This document shows positions 21,601 through 34,373 of a stretch of DNA of 64,000 nt, in pieces (position 1 is the stretch's first letter; every line of letters starts with the position of its first letter). The notes below the pieces were generated by a model, which made no database searches, had not been told where the DNA came from, and saw nothing but the letters and a program-made list of their open reading frames with translations. The translations under genes were made by a program, and so were the position numbers. The DNA is from Dryococelus australis (Eukaryota; Arthropoda; Insecta; Phasmatodea; Phasmatidae): the NCBI GenBank assembly GCA_029891345.1, contig CM056997.1:214683212-214747211 (forward strand), written 5' to 3'.

Positions 21601-23689
21601 AAAGTTTTAAAAAAATATGAACAACTATTTCCCTACAAATAAATCACACGAATAAAATACTAAGAAATCACAAACGAATTACAGAACCTATTTCCACATC
21701 AATGACCGGGCCAGCTCTCCTGATGTTATAAAGAAAGCCAGCAATGAAGCCAAAAAACTGTTTCCCTAGCAAAATATGTTACGACAGAACAAATGACTAT
21801 TCCTACAATACAAGAACGACATATCCTACAACGAAGCCAAACAACTATTTCCCTACAAATTTAAGTTATGCCAAACGAAATATGAAGTACTCCCAAGAAC
21901 TGTTTCACTTAACACGCGAAATATTTCTAAAGATATTATAAACACGTACAAAGAAATGAAATTATTACCACGAAAAAATTACCCCATTTCCAAGCTTTAA
22001 AATAAATTACTTTTATCGCAACTTCTGTTGAAGCCTACCGAGGTTCGAATTGCGTGGTGGACGAACACCTGCTACACTCTATCCAGACGTAGATTAACAT
22101 AAAAAAGAATTCACAAACAGTTTCCCTGGAAAAATCGCATATACTTTGTCACAAAATTAATTAATGTAGAAATCCTAGCCGAATGAAAACTTGCAGCAAT
22201 TATTAAAAAAAAAAAAAAATAGACCCACGTTAATATCTTCCGGTTTACGGAGTTTGTATAAAGAATGCATGTTATGCCAGAAGTAGCAGCACAAGTCCTC
22301 GTCTTGACTCACAGCAGTAGTCCTCGTCTTGACTCACAGCAGATGTCCTCGTCTTGACTCACAGCAGTAGTAAATTTTGTATGTTAAAAGGTTTTAAATG
22401 ACACTCGATTTATCGAGTGTTATTTATAATTACCTATTTCCTTTTCTTGGAGAGTATTTTAATTTGTTACAAGACAAAGTTGATGCATGCCGGCACTTAG
22501 GGATGCAGGGCGAAGGACATCCTGAAGCAGCAGTAGTCTTTAACCGTGCTGTGCGGACAAGAGGTTGTATACTTGGGTCTATAACTGTATTTCTCTCAGA
22601 CCACTCTCGCCTTTTGGCAAGCTCACCCTGAGCAGTAACAAAGTGTAGGTCGTATCACCAAAGTGTTTCAAATTCAGCTGAGCAGACGGCGTTTTCTCGA
22701 GTTTTTTCAAACTCTCTCAATTCTTTTAATCTTCATATTCATTCAGAGGGTTTTCTCGGACACTTATATTTCCCCCCTTCTTCAATTTTAATTGTGTAAA
22801 TAATGTTAATGTTGTGTAAAATGGAATTAACAAGATAATTCATCATTCACAAATACTTCATAGTTCATATTATACAAAGTTAGTTAGTGAAAACATATTA
22901 TACATTACAAAATTACACAAGGAATTAAAACTATTAAATAACAAAAAACATTTCCTTCACCAATAAAGTTTTTAATGGTAAGTATTTTTTCAAAAGTATA
23001 CTTATAATCATATTAACAAGATTCATAGACATTTTATATAAACTTTACTTAAAATCAATATGTACTTTTAGTCTTTTAAACAATCCTTACAAACTTTTAC
23101 AAGTTTACAACAAATTCTTATAACATTTTACAGCTATTTTAAGACATTTATATAAATCTTACAAACTTTTACAAGTTTACAACAAATGCTTATAACTTTC
23201 ACAAACATTTGAAAACATTTTAAAACTCTTACAAAATTTAAAAAGTTTGCAAAAACCTTTTTATCCATACATAAAAACAGACAGTTCGTAAACAATATTT
23301 CAAAAAGACTCATAAAAGTACTTACAAAATGAAGCATTCATGTATATAATTTACAAAACTGTTCTTTAAAAAAGTTTACATTTGTAAAAACCAATTTATC
23401 CAAATATTTATATTTTAAAAACAAATTTAAGCAAATACTCATAAATCACTTACTTACAAGAACAAATATATACAAAAACAGAAAGTTCATTACATATAAC
23501 GAACAAATATTTACAAGATCACACAGATGAGTAAATAAATAAAGAACAAATATTTACAAAAACAGGTAAATCATAAAAAATAAACAACAAATATTTACAA
23601 ACAATCTTCTTACAACACTCTTCTTCACATAATATACAATCATTAAAACTAAAATCCTGAGCGTAGTGGTGGACGTCTCTATTTATAAA
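21601..23689 (+). repeat. Left inner flank of the Polinton: short repeats, no gene
   Basis: AACTATTTCCCTACAAAT-type words recur at about 21624, 21760, 21843 and 22125. Three 25-bp units of TCCTCGTCTTGACTCACAGCAG lie at 22296-22370. 22398-22631 is an open stretch of 77 codons without recognisable motifs. 22800-23690 is AT-rich and very poor in G on the plus strand, with a direct repeat of about 45 bp spaced 72 bp apart (23085 and 23157). No Polinton structural gene was recognised. Confidence 0.6.
22296..22370 (+). repeat. 3 x 25-bp tandem repeat
   Basis: TCCTCGTCTTGACTCACAGCAG plus three variable bases, three times, nearly identical. Confidence 0.95.
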
Positions 23690-26600
23690 ATAACTATATA
23701 CATTTAACGACACACTAGTGGGGTGTTCGTTACGGCATACAGATCATAGGTCGTGTCCACATAAAGTTTTATCAAGCATCTATACACACCAACAATACCC
23801 TATAACACACATAGCACTTTGTATTCGTAGATTTAAAAAAAAAATTCACATCATGTTATGCGATCCCACGCTGTAAAGAGAGGTACAACGGGTAATTTAG
23901 GGAATATTGATAAAAAAGGACCACAACGGGTGTTGATTCCAAGAAATGTTCGATGCATTTCTCAATAGACGTAGTTGAGGACAGGTAGCTGTTAACATGG
24001 TCTGCAGTTAGACAAGCAGTAGGTTTAAAAATACGTCAAGCATGTTAAACAGGTAGGAATGTCCTCTCGAGTGGAGAGGGGGGCGTCAATTCGATGCTTA
24101 TGCAGCAGATGCAGTTGATGTTGCATACAGCTGTGACGTTACTTGCTGTGCTTCTTGTGGTGCAGCCTGTGGAGTAGGTTGTGCTGTTGAAAGCTGTTCA
24201 TCATTGGCGATGTGGTGCTGACAGTTGTGGTGTTGGTTTCAGGGCTGTATTTATTGTGTTACTGAAACTAATGGTGCAGAAAAATAATAATTTAGGAAGT
24301 TATTTTGTAGTGCCCCCAAGATAAGGTCAATAGTCCATCTGCTTCAATGTAGCGCTTATTGTCCAAACATGACAACACTACTTTGTTTATGCAATCGGTG
24401 TAGACTTCGTGACCATGCAAACGAAAGTGATATTGGGTTCCCAAAACCCTGGTGCAAATTTTTCGAGGCAATCTCGATAGTCCTCGTATCGGAGCTTCTG
24501 TAAGACGTTAGATTTTACACCCTTCGTCTTCTGTATACACTGCTCATTCGCAACAATGCAAGCATAAAGCTAGGGGCGTAAAGCTATGAAATGTGTGACT
24601 TTACGGCTAGCACATTCGTCTTTCATAACTCCGGCATGGTCTTTGTTCTCGTGGGAGAATCCTTGTGGGTTATCGAGTACATAGTTGGATGTATCAAACC
24701 ACACTTTTAAATATGGAGTAATTAATTTATATACATCATCGCAACTAACAGGTCAGATAAAGGAATTGGTTTAACAATACAGGAGGTGCAAGGCTGGCGG
24801 AGGAGACTTGATAGTTGTGTACTGATACTAAAATTTATAAAGGGATTAATTTTGAAACGTCAAGAATGGCAACACTAGTGTACAAAGGTTTGTTAAGCAT
24901 AATGGAAATCTGACATCTCGATCAGGACCAGATTTTCATCGATTATTTGCCTTGCCAGGAATGGAGAATCACCTATAAGTTCCAGAGCCCCGTAGATCTT
25001 GTCATACATGGAAACGAAGCTTGGATCGCATCGTGTGACTGTACAGCCCGTTCACGTCGAAATAACAAATATATTTCGATGCCACAATGGGGTCGTAATC
25101 TTCACACATGTAAATATTATTGGCTTCCGCACGCCTTCTGTAAATCTGGGTAATGCCACCCCTAACCCCACCTTCTACAAAAAAATACATATTTGGTCCA
25201 GTCAACAACTCTAGCCACATACGTTTCTTTGACAATAAAGTGTCCCATGAAAGAGACAGAGCTGTGACGTACATGGCGGTGTCAAGTCTGTAATGAGCCA
25301 AACATAATGTCCTGAAATTATCAAAAACATCTGCTAGCAAACAAGTGTCCACACGTAAATAGTGAATGGCATACTGCAACAAGTTACACAGTTGAATGCA
25401 TCCCATGTGGCTTGGGCATGAACATAATCCTCATCGCTAATGCCTTCACCTTTCATCACATTATGAAATGCGTTCTTTGGTGGGAGTGATGTGCACATCA
25501 GACTCGCTGGCGACTTAACAAAGTCACAACGAAAAACTCCCTTCCATTTTGCCAGTTCAAATTGGATGTTGTCTGGAAACCTCGAGCGGGTGATACCTAA
25601 TTATGCAGGTTGTAAATTTCCTGCCAAAGCTTCCCGAGAGGAGCTCATGAACTGGAATGATTCAATAAAACGTAATTTGAAATATTGTGCCTTTCCTACC
25701 GAATTAATCCCATTGAGAATTTGTTTGGTGATACATTGATATTTCTCAAGGGGTTATTCCAATCACCTGAATTTTTTACCCGGGTATCCGATTACCACAG
25801 TTCCAACAAATTGTGTTGCGTAATGTTCAGTTATGAAAAAGTGAGCATCATAAATCTGCAGGGTATGAAAGACAGCGACAAGTTGTCTCTTGGACTGTCT
25901 GAAGTTCAAGTTGCATTTGTTATGTGTGCGACCACCGATTTCACTCGTCAGATGGTCATGATCGACCACAAAATATGTAATGAGCTCTTCCTTACAAATG
26001 TGAACAACATTTTTTAATCGCCAATCTAGTTTCATCAGCAGAGGTTTCAGGCTTCATCGGAACAATCATGCTATGAATTCCTGCAACCCAATTTGTTAAT
26101 TCAACTAATTTACATACTAATTGGAACATGCAGTCCTCATCCACAAACTCAAAGTAGTTAGGTAAACTTGGATTGTATGAACAGACCAACGAAATACTAC
26201 AAGTAGATGGAACATGCTGGTTAATGATAGTGTTATTATTCTTCTCATCACTAGGCAAGCAAGTGGACAAGGTTTTCAAGCAAATTTCAATGCCGCAATA
26301 GGCGACGAAACCCAATCTCTGCTGTTTGCTGTAATCCTTAAATTCTAAGTACTTGTTATTCCCAGTAGGGAAAGTACTGCAAGCAGTCTTTTGTTGCTTG
26401 CAAAGAATAGTGGGATTTGCCAGTTTCTCTTCAGTTCTGAAATACTGGAGACAATGCCCGCAAATAAATTTCTTTAGACCATGTTTACTCTGCTTACTGT
26501 CAACCAGCTTTGAAAAATTGCTAATCCAAACAAAATGCAAATGCCCAGCATTACCACTAAAGCAAATGGCCAAAATATTTTCATTTCTTGCATAGTGTAA

Positions 26601-26690
26601 GGAGACATACGCAGTGGTACGATAACCCCATCTTTTTCACAAGTTTCATCAGTTAAATTGAAACAATGCAAACTTTTGGGGTAATTTTTT
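23690..26690 (-). repeat. Left arm of the internal Polinton palindrome
   Basis: Inverted copy of 29640-33070, covering most of the polymerase gene and about 600 bp beyond its stop. Compared with the right arm it lacks about 460 bp between polymerase motifs A and C. Confidence 0.88.
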
Positions 26691-26731
26691 TTGTGTTTTT
26701 GAGTTAAATTAAACTTCTTTTTTAAGCACAA
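24292..26731 (-). pseudogene. polB: Polinton protein-primed DNA polymerase B, minus copy, deleted
   Basis: Would replicate the element's DNA using a terminal protein primer. Reading leftward it contains a cysteine-rich segment (FICGHCLQYF, about 26470), the Exo I region with YCGIE where YADFE is usual (about 26300), and an endonuclease VII-like motif (HICKEEL...VVDHDH...HNKCNLNF, about 26005-25920). The Exo II region reads TLQIYDAHFF (about 25850-25815), with N replaced by T. Then come VDTCLLADVFDNFR (about 25340) and motif A YFDVNGLYSH (about 25045). A deletion of about 460 bp removes motif B. Motif C reads stop-T-N-S at 24762-24773. It ends with a GHYKIT-type tail and a TAA at 24292-24294. 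The N-terminal third present in the plus copy is absent. Stops and frameshifts are frequent, so it is inactive. Confidence 0.88.
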
Positions 26732-29012
26732 TGTTTGGTGTGAAATTTTGGCTTGCTTTCTCTTTTTTGTTCGGATGCCCGAGATTTTATGCCAGCGGGG
26801 AGTTTCCTATCACTATGGTTTTTTTTTGTTACAATCTAGGCCTTCCTCAAAATGATTTTGCTTTCAGTATTTTCATATGGCATTTTCTTTCTTGGAGGTT
26901 AGGTTAGGAAATTAGGATGTTTTGTGATGGGTTAAGCCCTCTTTATTACTTGTTCATATTGACGGGTAGTAAACAAGTGTTTTCTTTTTCTTTTTGGTTA
27001 TAAGTAAGGTGGTGATAGATACTTTAATGATATTTTTTATTTCAAAATCTGCTTTTTTGGGGGGAAGTCAGTTTCAAAAGTCGTGGCCTTAAGCTAGATG
27101 CTGAGGTTATGGTTGGAGAGATAACTGATAGTTGCTGTTTTAGAATTCATTCTTTTAAATTTAAATCATTTTGCTTGTTTGATCAGAAATTCTTAATTTG
27201 CCGAAGTTGTTTGTTTCGTTTTCGTTTCATTTTTATTTTACTCTAAGGTTAGATCATTTAAGTTATGGTGGAATTGAATTGGGGACACACAGGTTCTTAA
27301 GGAACTGAGCAGCTTGCCGTATTCTTCTCGACACAGGTGCAAGTTTTAAAACCCCTTTCAGCAGTTCGGAAGAATGGTTATCTTCTGCCCGTTCAAAGCA
27401 CCGGGTGCAGCTTCGAACTGGGATGTTGTGCTGAACAGTACACTTCGCCATTAGGTTTCTAAGGCTTGGAAGGGGAAAGTAGAGTTTGGCGGCGAGCTAT
27501 CGATGTATCATTCGCGGAGGTGGCGGCCTCTGACTGACCTGCTATGACGTCAGCCTCGCTCATGATGTCAGGGGAGGTAGCTGTTATTATGGGCTATGTG
27601 TGATGAGATCACCGACGATGGACGGGCTGACAAGGAGAGTCTGGAGTGGAACAGCTGCAGTTAAGTAGGAGCAGATGGTGCGAGCAGTCGCAGGCGGTGC
27701 AGCTGATGGGCAGCCTGGCAGGTGGCCGTGGCAGTACATGGTTGTGATGATGTGAATAATATGGTAAAATGTGGTGAGATGCATAGTTGGGACTTTTTTT
27801 CCTGTTTGGCAGGAAGGAGGGTCCTGGCCATGCTTTTCAGTAGGTTTAAGTTGATAGTTGGTATTGTAGTAAATCAGTAATAGAATTGAGTTACTTGAAG
27901 ATGAGGTAGGAAGCTACATGCGAGGTGCGAGGGTGTAAGATGTGTCGAGAGACCAGGGCTGCAAGTTTAAAGATAAATATGTTTTATCCATCAGCACCGG
28001 CCGAGGGGCCATTGGGGTTAGATTTATTATGTTATAAATAAACTAATAACTACTAGGAAAGGAACCTACATTCTTGCTGTTAGAGTTGTTTTTAAGAACT
28101 CTTTGGAAATATTTAAAAGGTTATTGGTATCAGTGGTGCCTGGTTTGTAGATGGCTCCGCTGATTGTTGGGTTTGTCGGTGGTGGAGTTGAGTTGAACTA
28201 CTGTATTGACCGAAACCGAGGTTCACATTGTGTTTCCCAATATTTTCTTTTGACAGGTTCCTCCCTTTGTAAAATTCCAGGCATGTACTACTTCTGTTTT
28301 TGCATTTTAAAGTCATTTGACCTTTATCTTGGTTCCTAAATTAAATCTTTATCTAGTTATTTAAAGCTCTGTTAATTATCCTGACCACTCTATCTATAAA
28401 ATGAATGGTTCTATAAGCACCCATAAGTTAAGTAACTTTAATGAACATGGATTTGATTTCCATTTAAGCCCTAGGGGGCAAATAGTCGAACACTACTGCA
28501 ATAGATACATTTAAGCCAATTCAAATATTCCGATGAACTGATCACATTTAATTCAGGTTAAGTTAGCTAATAGTGGTAAAGTAACTTAAATGAACTTGTC
28601 CATAAGGGGATTGTCTACCCCTGTAATATTTGAAGTAACTGGTTGTTTATACTCACCTGTGGGTGAGCTATACCAGTGAGATCTTTTGCTGTTGACTGCC
28701 TTTCCATGAGTGATTCCATGTCCAGATCACTCAAGTATATTTCATCAAATAATAAATTGAATCGAGTCTGCTTCCTCCAGACAAGGCAAAGTCGATCTCT
28801 TGTTAGACAGTCTGTACTTGTCGGACACAGAAATTTGGTGTGATTTGGGTAGGGTTTCATCTGAGTCACAAACGAGTTCCGAGTCAGATAGAGAGAGTTC
28901 GTCTAGAGAAATGGAAAATAATTTGTTTTTCCTATTCCCCATCTTCAGTGGAGCCTTTGTAAGATCTCAGATATGAACTACTGGCCACGCGCTCTCTGCG
29001 AGGATAACTGAA
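26732..29012. other. Centre between the divergent polymerase copies
   Basis: About 2.3 kb without an inverted partner. 27440-27760 is GC-rich and holds a perfect CRE-type octamer TGACGTCA (27545-27552). It could be a shared promoter region for the divergent genes, but that is inference. On the minus strand 28942-28615 is open in two overlapping frames with an acidic, Ser-rich beginning (LSLSDSELVCDSDE). I do not recognise it. Confidence 0.5.
28745..28942 (-). CDS. Small acidic open frame in the Polinton centre, unidentified
   Basis: Sixty-six codons from an ATG at 28942, with the Ser/Asp/Glu-rich stretch LDELSLSDSELVCDSDE near residues 13-30. Minus-strand frames stay open to about 28615. It is divergent from the plus-strand polymerase copy that starts about 70 bp away. 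It may be a leftover N-terminal exon of the minus copy or a separate Polinton gene, or it may be chance. No family is recognised. Confidence 0.2.
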   Translation of the reverse strand: MGNRKNKLFSISLDELSLSDSELVCDSDETLPKSHQISVSDKYRLSNKRSTLPCLEEADSIQFII

Positions 29013-32000
29013 ATGCGGATAGTTAACACTGATCTAGATTTTGAGAGATTTTGCTCGAAGTGCAGGGTCCCTGTCATAAATTTAGCATTGGTATCACCCC
29101 AGCCTATTAGAATTAGCATTACTGTAGTGTGTAAGTACCTGAAATCCCTCATGGTGAAGGAAGGCACTATGGAGACTTTTTATTTTCAGAGAAATCTTCT
29201 TCCCATCCTGCATTCATCCGATGTTGGTGTAATTTATGATGAATCAATTAAGCCTTGCCTGACTAACGGGCTTGAGCTGTTTAGTGTTCGTGGTTCTGGC
29301 TGTAGTTTGCAGCTGATATCATACATGGATCTCCATGTCTTACAATATAGGGCATTCATTATTAGTGCTGCGCTCACTCAATTACCCAGATGTATTGATA
29401 ATACAAGAGCTTGTATGGATGTACACTGCCTGAAGGGAATGTGTTTCCACTATACCATCCAGCTTTGTATCCTGCCACACACAATGTCGAGATATTATCT
29501 TCATATCCAAAACCTCATGAGGTTTGAATACTGAAGACCTGTCGATAACTGTAGTCATACAGGATATTTGTAAGTTTGAGGATAACAATTCTATTTCTAT
29601 CAATGTCCACTGTGTGGTGGGCAAAGATAGCAATATAATTGACGAAACTTGCGAAAAAATGGGGTTATCGTACCAATCTGTATTTCTCCTATACACTATG
29701 AAAGACATGTAAATATTTTGGCAATTTGCTCTAGTGGTAATGCTGCACATTTGCATTTTGTCTCCATTAGAAATTTTCCAAAGCTGGTTGGTAGTCAGCT
29801 GAGTAAATATGGCCATAAGAAATTTATTTGCGAGCATTGTCTCCAGTATTTCAGAACTGAAGAGAAACTCACAAGTCACAATATTCTTTTTCAGCAACAA
29901 AAGGCTGTTTGTAGTACTTTCCATACTGGGAACAAAAAGGACTTGGAATTTAAGTATTATAGCAAACAGCAGAGAAATGGTTTAATTGCCTGTTGCTATC
30001 TAGAAAGTTACATGAAACCCATGTCCACTTGTTTGCCTAATGATGAAACTAGTCATACAACAACCATCAACCAACATGTTCCATATGCTTGTAGCATTAT
30101 GTTGGTCTGTTCATAAAATCCATGTTTATGTAACCACTTTGAGTATGTGGGCGATGACTGAATGTTTCAATTAGTAGATAAAGTAGTTGAATCAACAAAG
30201 TGCATTGCAGGAATTCACAGTGTGATTGTTCCTATGAAGCCAAAACCACCTGGTGATAAAGCTTGGTTGGCGACACAAAAATGTTGTCACATTTGTAAGG
30301 AAAAGCTCGGTACACATTTTGTGGTTGATCATGAACATATGACGAGCGAAATCAAAGGTCGTGTATGTAACAACTGCAACTTGAACTTCAGACTGCCTAA
30401 GAGACAACTTGTTGGTATCTTTCAAAACCTGTAGAATTATTATGCTTACTTTCTCATTAAGCCGTTGGCTGAACGTCACATATTACAACTCGACGGAACT
30501 ATGATAATCGAAAACCCGGGTAAAATTCAGGTGATTGGAATGGACCTAGGGAAATAAAAATGTATCACAAAATAAATTTCCAATGGGATTGATTCGAATT
30601 TAAAGGCACAATAATTCAAATTACGTTTTATTGAATCATTCCAGTTCATGATCCCTACTCTGGAAACTTTGGCTGGTAATTTACAACCTGCGAAATAGAG
30701 TATCAACTGCTTGAGGTTTCAAGACAACACCCAATTTGAATTGGCAAAACCGAAGGGGGTTTCTCCTTATGATTTTGTTAAGTAGCCAGCCAGTATGATG
30801 TGCACATCACTCCCGCCAAAGAACACATTTCATAATGTAATGAATGGCGAAGGCATTAGCAATGAGGATTACGCTCATGCTCAAGCTGCATGGGATGCTT
30901 TCAATTGCTTAACTTGTTGCAGTATGCCATTCACTATTTATGTGTGGACACTTGTTTGCTGGCAGATGTTTTTGAGAATTTCAGGACCGTATGTTTGGCT
31001 CATTACGGTCATGACCCCACCATGTAGGTCACAGGTCCGTCTCTTTCATAGGATGCTTTAAGGTCAATGAAACATACGCAGAGCTAGATTTGTTGACTGA
31101 CCCAGACATGTAACTTTTGTAGAACACAGTGTTAGGGGCAGCATTACCCAGATTTCCAGAAGGCGTGCGGAAGCCAATAATATTTACATAAGGTGAAGAT
31201 TACGACCCCAATGTGGCATCGAAATATATGTGGTATTTTGACATAAACGAGCTGTACAGTCACAAGATGCGATCCAAGACTCTGATTGGCAATTTTGAGT
31301 GAGTTGAGGCTGACGTGTTTTTCATGATCGGATTTTGCGAACATGGAGAATGCCAGTGACACATGATTTTTCGCAGAATGGATTTGGCTTATCCAGACAA
31401 ATGTCACAATGGTCTAGCAGATCTGCCTTCGGCCCCAATAACTGGCATACCTCCGAACAGTTCGCACGAAAATTTTCTTTTGACACTTGTGCCATGGAAG
31501 AAATATGTTGTACAAGGGGAAACACTGAAGCACTATTTGATGTACAGGGCAAAATTGATTCTGTACCTCGTGTTATGCGCTTTGAGCAGAAGGCATGGAC
31601 GGGTCTGTACATCGATATTATCATTGACAAGTGTGCTAAGGCTGCGAACGAATTCGAGTAATGGTTTTTTAAGCTGATGAATAATTCCATATATGGAACA
31701 ACTTTACAGAATGTCTGCCAGAAAAGGGACATAAGAGTCGTTTCCGTTATGACACAATCCAGGATACTGTAGAGTTGATAGGCCATCATGCATTCCAGGC
31801 TAAGCATATTGTCAAAGAAAATCTTGTCCTGATTGAGATGTCTAAGAGTTCTGTTATGTTTAACAAACTTTTGTACACTGGTATTGCCATTCTATACTTC
31901 TTAAAACTAACCCTATATGAATTTCATTATCAGTACATGTGTTTCAAGCTTCCTCCACCAGCCTTTCACCTCCTGTATTGTGATACCAATTCCGTGATAT

Positions 32001-32462
32001 ATTATGTTGCTTGTGATGATGTATATAAAGTAATTACTGCAGATTTAAAAGCGTGGTTTGATACATCTAACAATGCGCTCGATTAACACACAAGGATTTT
32101 CCCATGAGAGCAAAGGCCGTACTGGAATTTTGAAAGACGAATCTTTTGGCCATATAGTCCCACATTTTTTAAGTTTATGCCCAACGCTTTACACATACAT
32201 TGTTGCGAATGAGCGCTGTATACAGAAAGCGAAGGGCATAAAAGCTAACATCTTACAGAAGCTCCAATACAATGATTATTGAGATTGCCTTGAAAATTGC
32301 ACCAGGGTTTTGGGAACCCAATATCACTTTCGTTTGCATGGTCACGAAGTCTACACCGATTGCATAAACAAAGTAGTGTTGTCATGTTTGGACAATAAGC
32401 TCTACATTGAAGCAGATGGACTATTGACCTTATCTTGGGGGCACTACAAAATAACTTCCTAA
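29013..32462 (+). pseudogene. polB: Polinton protein-primed DNA polymerase B, plus copy
   Basis: The longer of two inverted copies, about 1,150 codons before decay. It has an N-terminal domain with GSGCSLQLISYMDLHVLQYR (about 29289-29350) and a cysteine-rich segment FICEHCLQYFRTEEKL (about 29823-29870). The Exo I region reads CCYLES where YADFE is usual (D replaced by Y, about 29990). An endonuclease VII-like motif follows (CCHICKEKL...VVDHEH...CNNCNLNF, 30280-30395). Next are VDTCLLADVF by frameshift (about 30945), motif A YFDINELYSH (about 31233-31262) and motif B KLMNNSIYG (31671-31697). Motif C is YCDTNS at 31976-31993, whose second catalytic Asp is Asn. The gene ends WGHYKIT and a TAA at 32460-32462. 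Several stops and frameshifts make it inactive. Confidence 0.9.
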
Positions 32463-33070
32463 ATTATTATTTTTCTGCAACATTAGTTTCAGTAACACAA
32501 TAAATACAGCCCTGAAACCAACACCACAACTGTCAGCACCACATCGCCAATGATGAACAGCTTTCAACAGCACAACCTACTCCACAGGCTGCACCACAAG
32601 AAGCACAGCAAGTAACGTCACAGCTGTATGCAACATCAACTGCATCTGCTGCATAAGAATCGAATTGACATCCCCCTCTCCACTCGATAGGACATTCCTA
32701 CCTCTTTAACATGCTTGACATGGTTTTAAACCTACTGTTTGTCTAACTGCAGACCATGTTAACAGCTACCTGTTATCAACTACATCTATTGAGAAATGCA
32801 TCAAAAATTTCTTGGAACCAACACCCCTTGTGGTCCTTTTTTATCAATATTCTCTAAATTACCCATTGTACCTCTCTTGACAGCGTGGGATCGCATAACA
32901 TGATGTGAAATTTTTTTTTAATCTACGAATACAATGTGCTATGTGTGTTATAGGGTATTGTTGGTGTGTATAGATGCTTGGTAAAACTTTACATGGATGT
33001 GACCTATGAACACCCCATCTGTGTGTCATAATGAACACGCCATTAGTGTATCATTAAATGTATTTAGTTA
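29640..33070 (+). repeat. Right arm of the internal Polinton palindrome
   Basis: Pairs with 23690-26690 in inverse orientation. Similarity starts at ATGAAACTTG-like sequence near 29640 and ends after TGTATTTAGTTATTTT near 33075. Divergence is about 10-15% over most of the arm, but 32299-32656 is nearly identical to its partner. Confidence 0.88.
32531..32656 (+). other. Short Gln/Ala-rich open frame after the polymerase stop
   Basis: After a TGA, about 41 codons stay open and read ...QLSTAQPTPQAAPQEAQQ..., ending in TAA at 32654-32656. The minus copy (24098-24223) has the same frame. There is no ATG at its start. The end of the nearly identical tract coincides with this stop codon. It could be a downstream exon or a fortuitous frame. 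Confidence 0.25.
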
Positions 33071-33150
33071 TTTTCAGTAGCATCCAGTAATGTCAAATAA
33101 TGGATGTTCACACACACTCATTCACACACACCTACTCTCCTTCCCCTTCC

Positions 33151-33320
33151 TGGCACCATGATAGTGCAGCTGCTAGAGCGCTCGCCTCTCACTACGACGA
33201 ACCTGGTTCAATTTTCGGTGGGATCACTCCAGACTTTCGAAAGTGGAAATCGTTTATAGTTACCAAGCACCTTCTTCACATGGTCGTAGGTTCAAGCTCG
33301 ACTGACCGCACCGAAAATGA
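33151..33320 (+). mobile_element. tRNA-like SINE inside the Polinton
   Basis: TAGTGCAGCTGCTAGAGCGC (33162-33181) resembles an A box region and GGTTCAATTTTC (33205-33216) a B box, with tRNA-like spacing. The following GGGATCACTCCAGACTTT...AAGTGGAAATCGT matches the start of the SINE at 13588, so the two share at least a module. It lies directly outside the right palindrome arm. Confidence 0.5.
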
Positions 33321-34373
33321 TAATTTTTTCTGGTAATTTTCTGTTCTAACTCCAGGAATAAGTTGATGCAATTCTTAAAGAAACCCATTTCAGAGTCTCT
33401 ACCCATAAAAAAATTAGTATTATTATTTTGAAGTTATGCAATTTTCGTTTATTTTTACATAAAAATTAAGTGTATGTTAATTACTTGAAAAATATATGTG
33501 TAAATTCTGCTGAGGTAATGACTACAAACAAATGTTAGTAATTGCATTATACATTAACTCTATAATTGTTTTAGCTCGTCAATATATGTAAAAATATATC
33601 TGTGAACAGCAAATGACATGCAAAAGAGTATTTACTGTAAAAACAAATCTGAGAATATGAGAAGAATAGAAATAAAAAAAATACATCCTACCTATTGACA
33701 TATTTGAAGCCCAAGCATTATGGCAGGCCGTCTGGGTTGGTAGGATGCTGAAACAGCTGTTAGCAGCTGCAACTCATACTGCAGTTGCGAAGAAGTGTTT
33801 GGTTTAATCAACACACTCATTCATTTCATGGCAAAGAAATGATGTCAAAGTTTTCTAAACCAAGTAGGCGCCATATGTTGCACAACAAAACTCAGTGGAT
33901 ACATAAGCCAACTTTCAACATTAGTCATTACAGATTTAATGTACCATTCATGAATGACTAAATTATTCTCATCGCCATGTTTTTTAGTGTTAGAATAAAA
34001 ACAGTATAAGTGTAATTATTATTGTATCATTCTAGCTAAGTTATAAATTTGAAGTGGTAGATAAAGTTCTACATCATGTCCACCAAACGATATTGCATGT
34101 AAATTGCGATTTACTGAATTTAAAGCTGGGCATTAGCCTGATAAACATATAAACATACAAAAAGCACTATGCTGCTACAAATTTAAATACTATGGGGCAG
34201 ACGACATGTTCTTATTTGTACACAAAATCCATTCTTCTGTTCTTCAGCTGAGCAAACTTGTGGATAATTCGATAGTTGAAATCCTGCATGTTATTTATCA
34301 GAGACATTTTCTATTGATAACATTGCTAAAGCAGTAAGTTGTTCTTCTGACATACTGTTGTGGAGAAAGGTTT
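33321..34373. other. AT-rich stretch beside the hAT relic
   Basis: No gene or strong repeat seen. It probably includes the 3' non-coding part of the hAT element, whose terminal repeats I could not place. Confidence 0.4.

Noticed and set aside
21601..29012. Polinton integrase, ATPase, protease or capsid genes
   Set aside because: I looked for their hallmark motifs in all frames of the flanks and centre and saw none. The short frames there are unremarkable.
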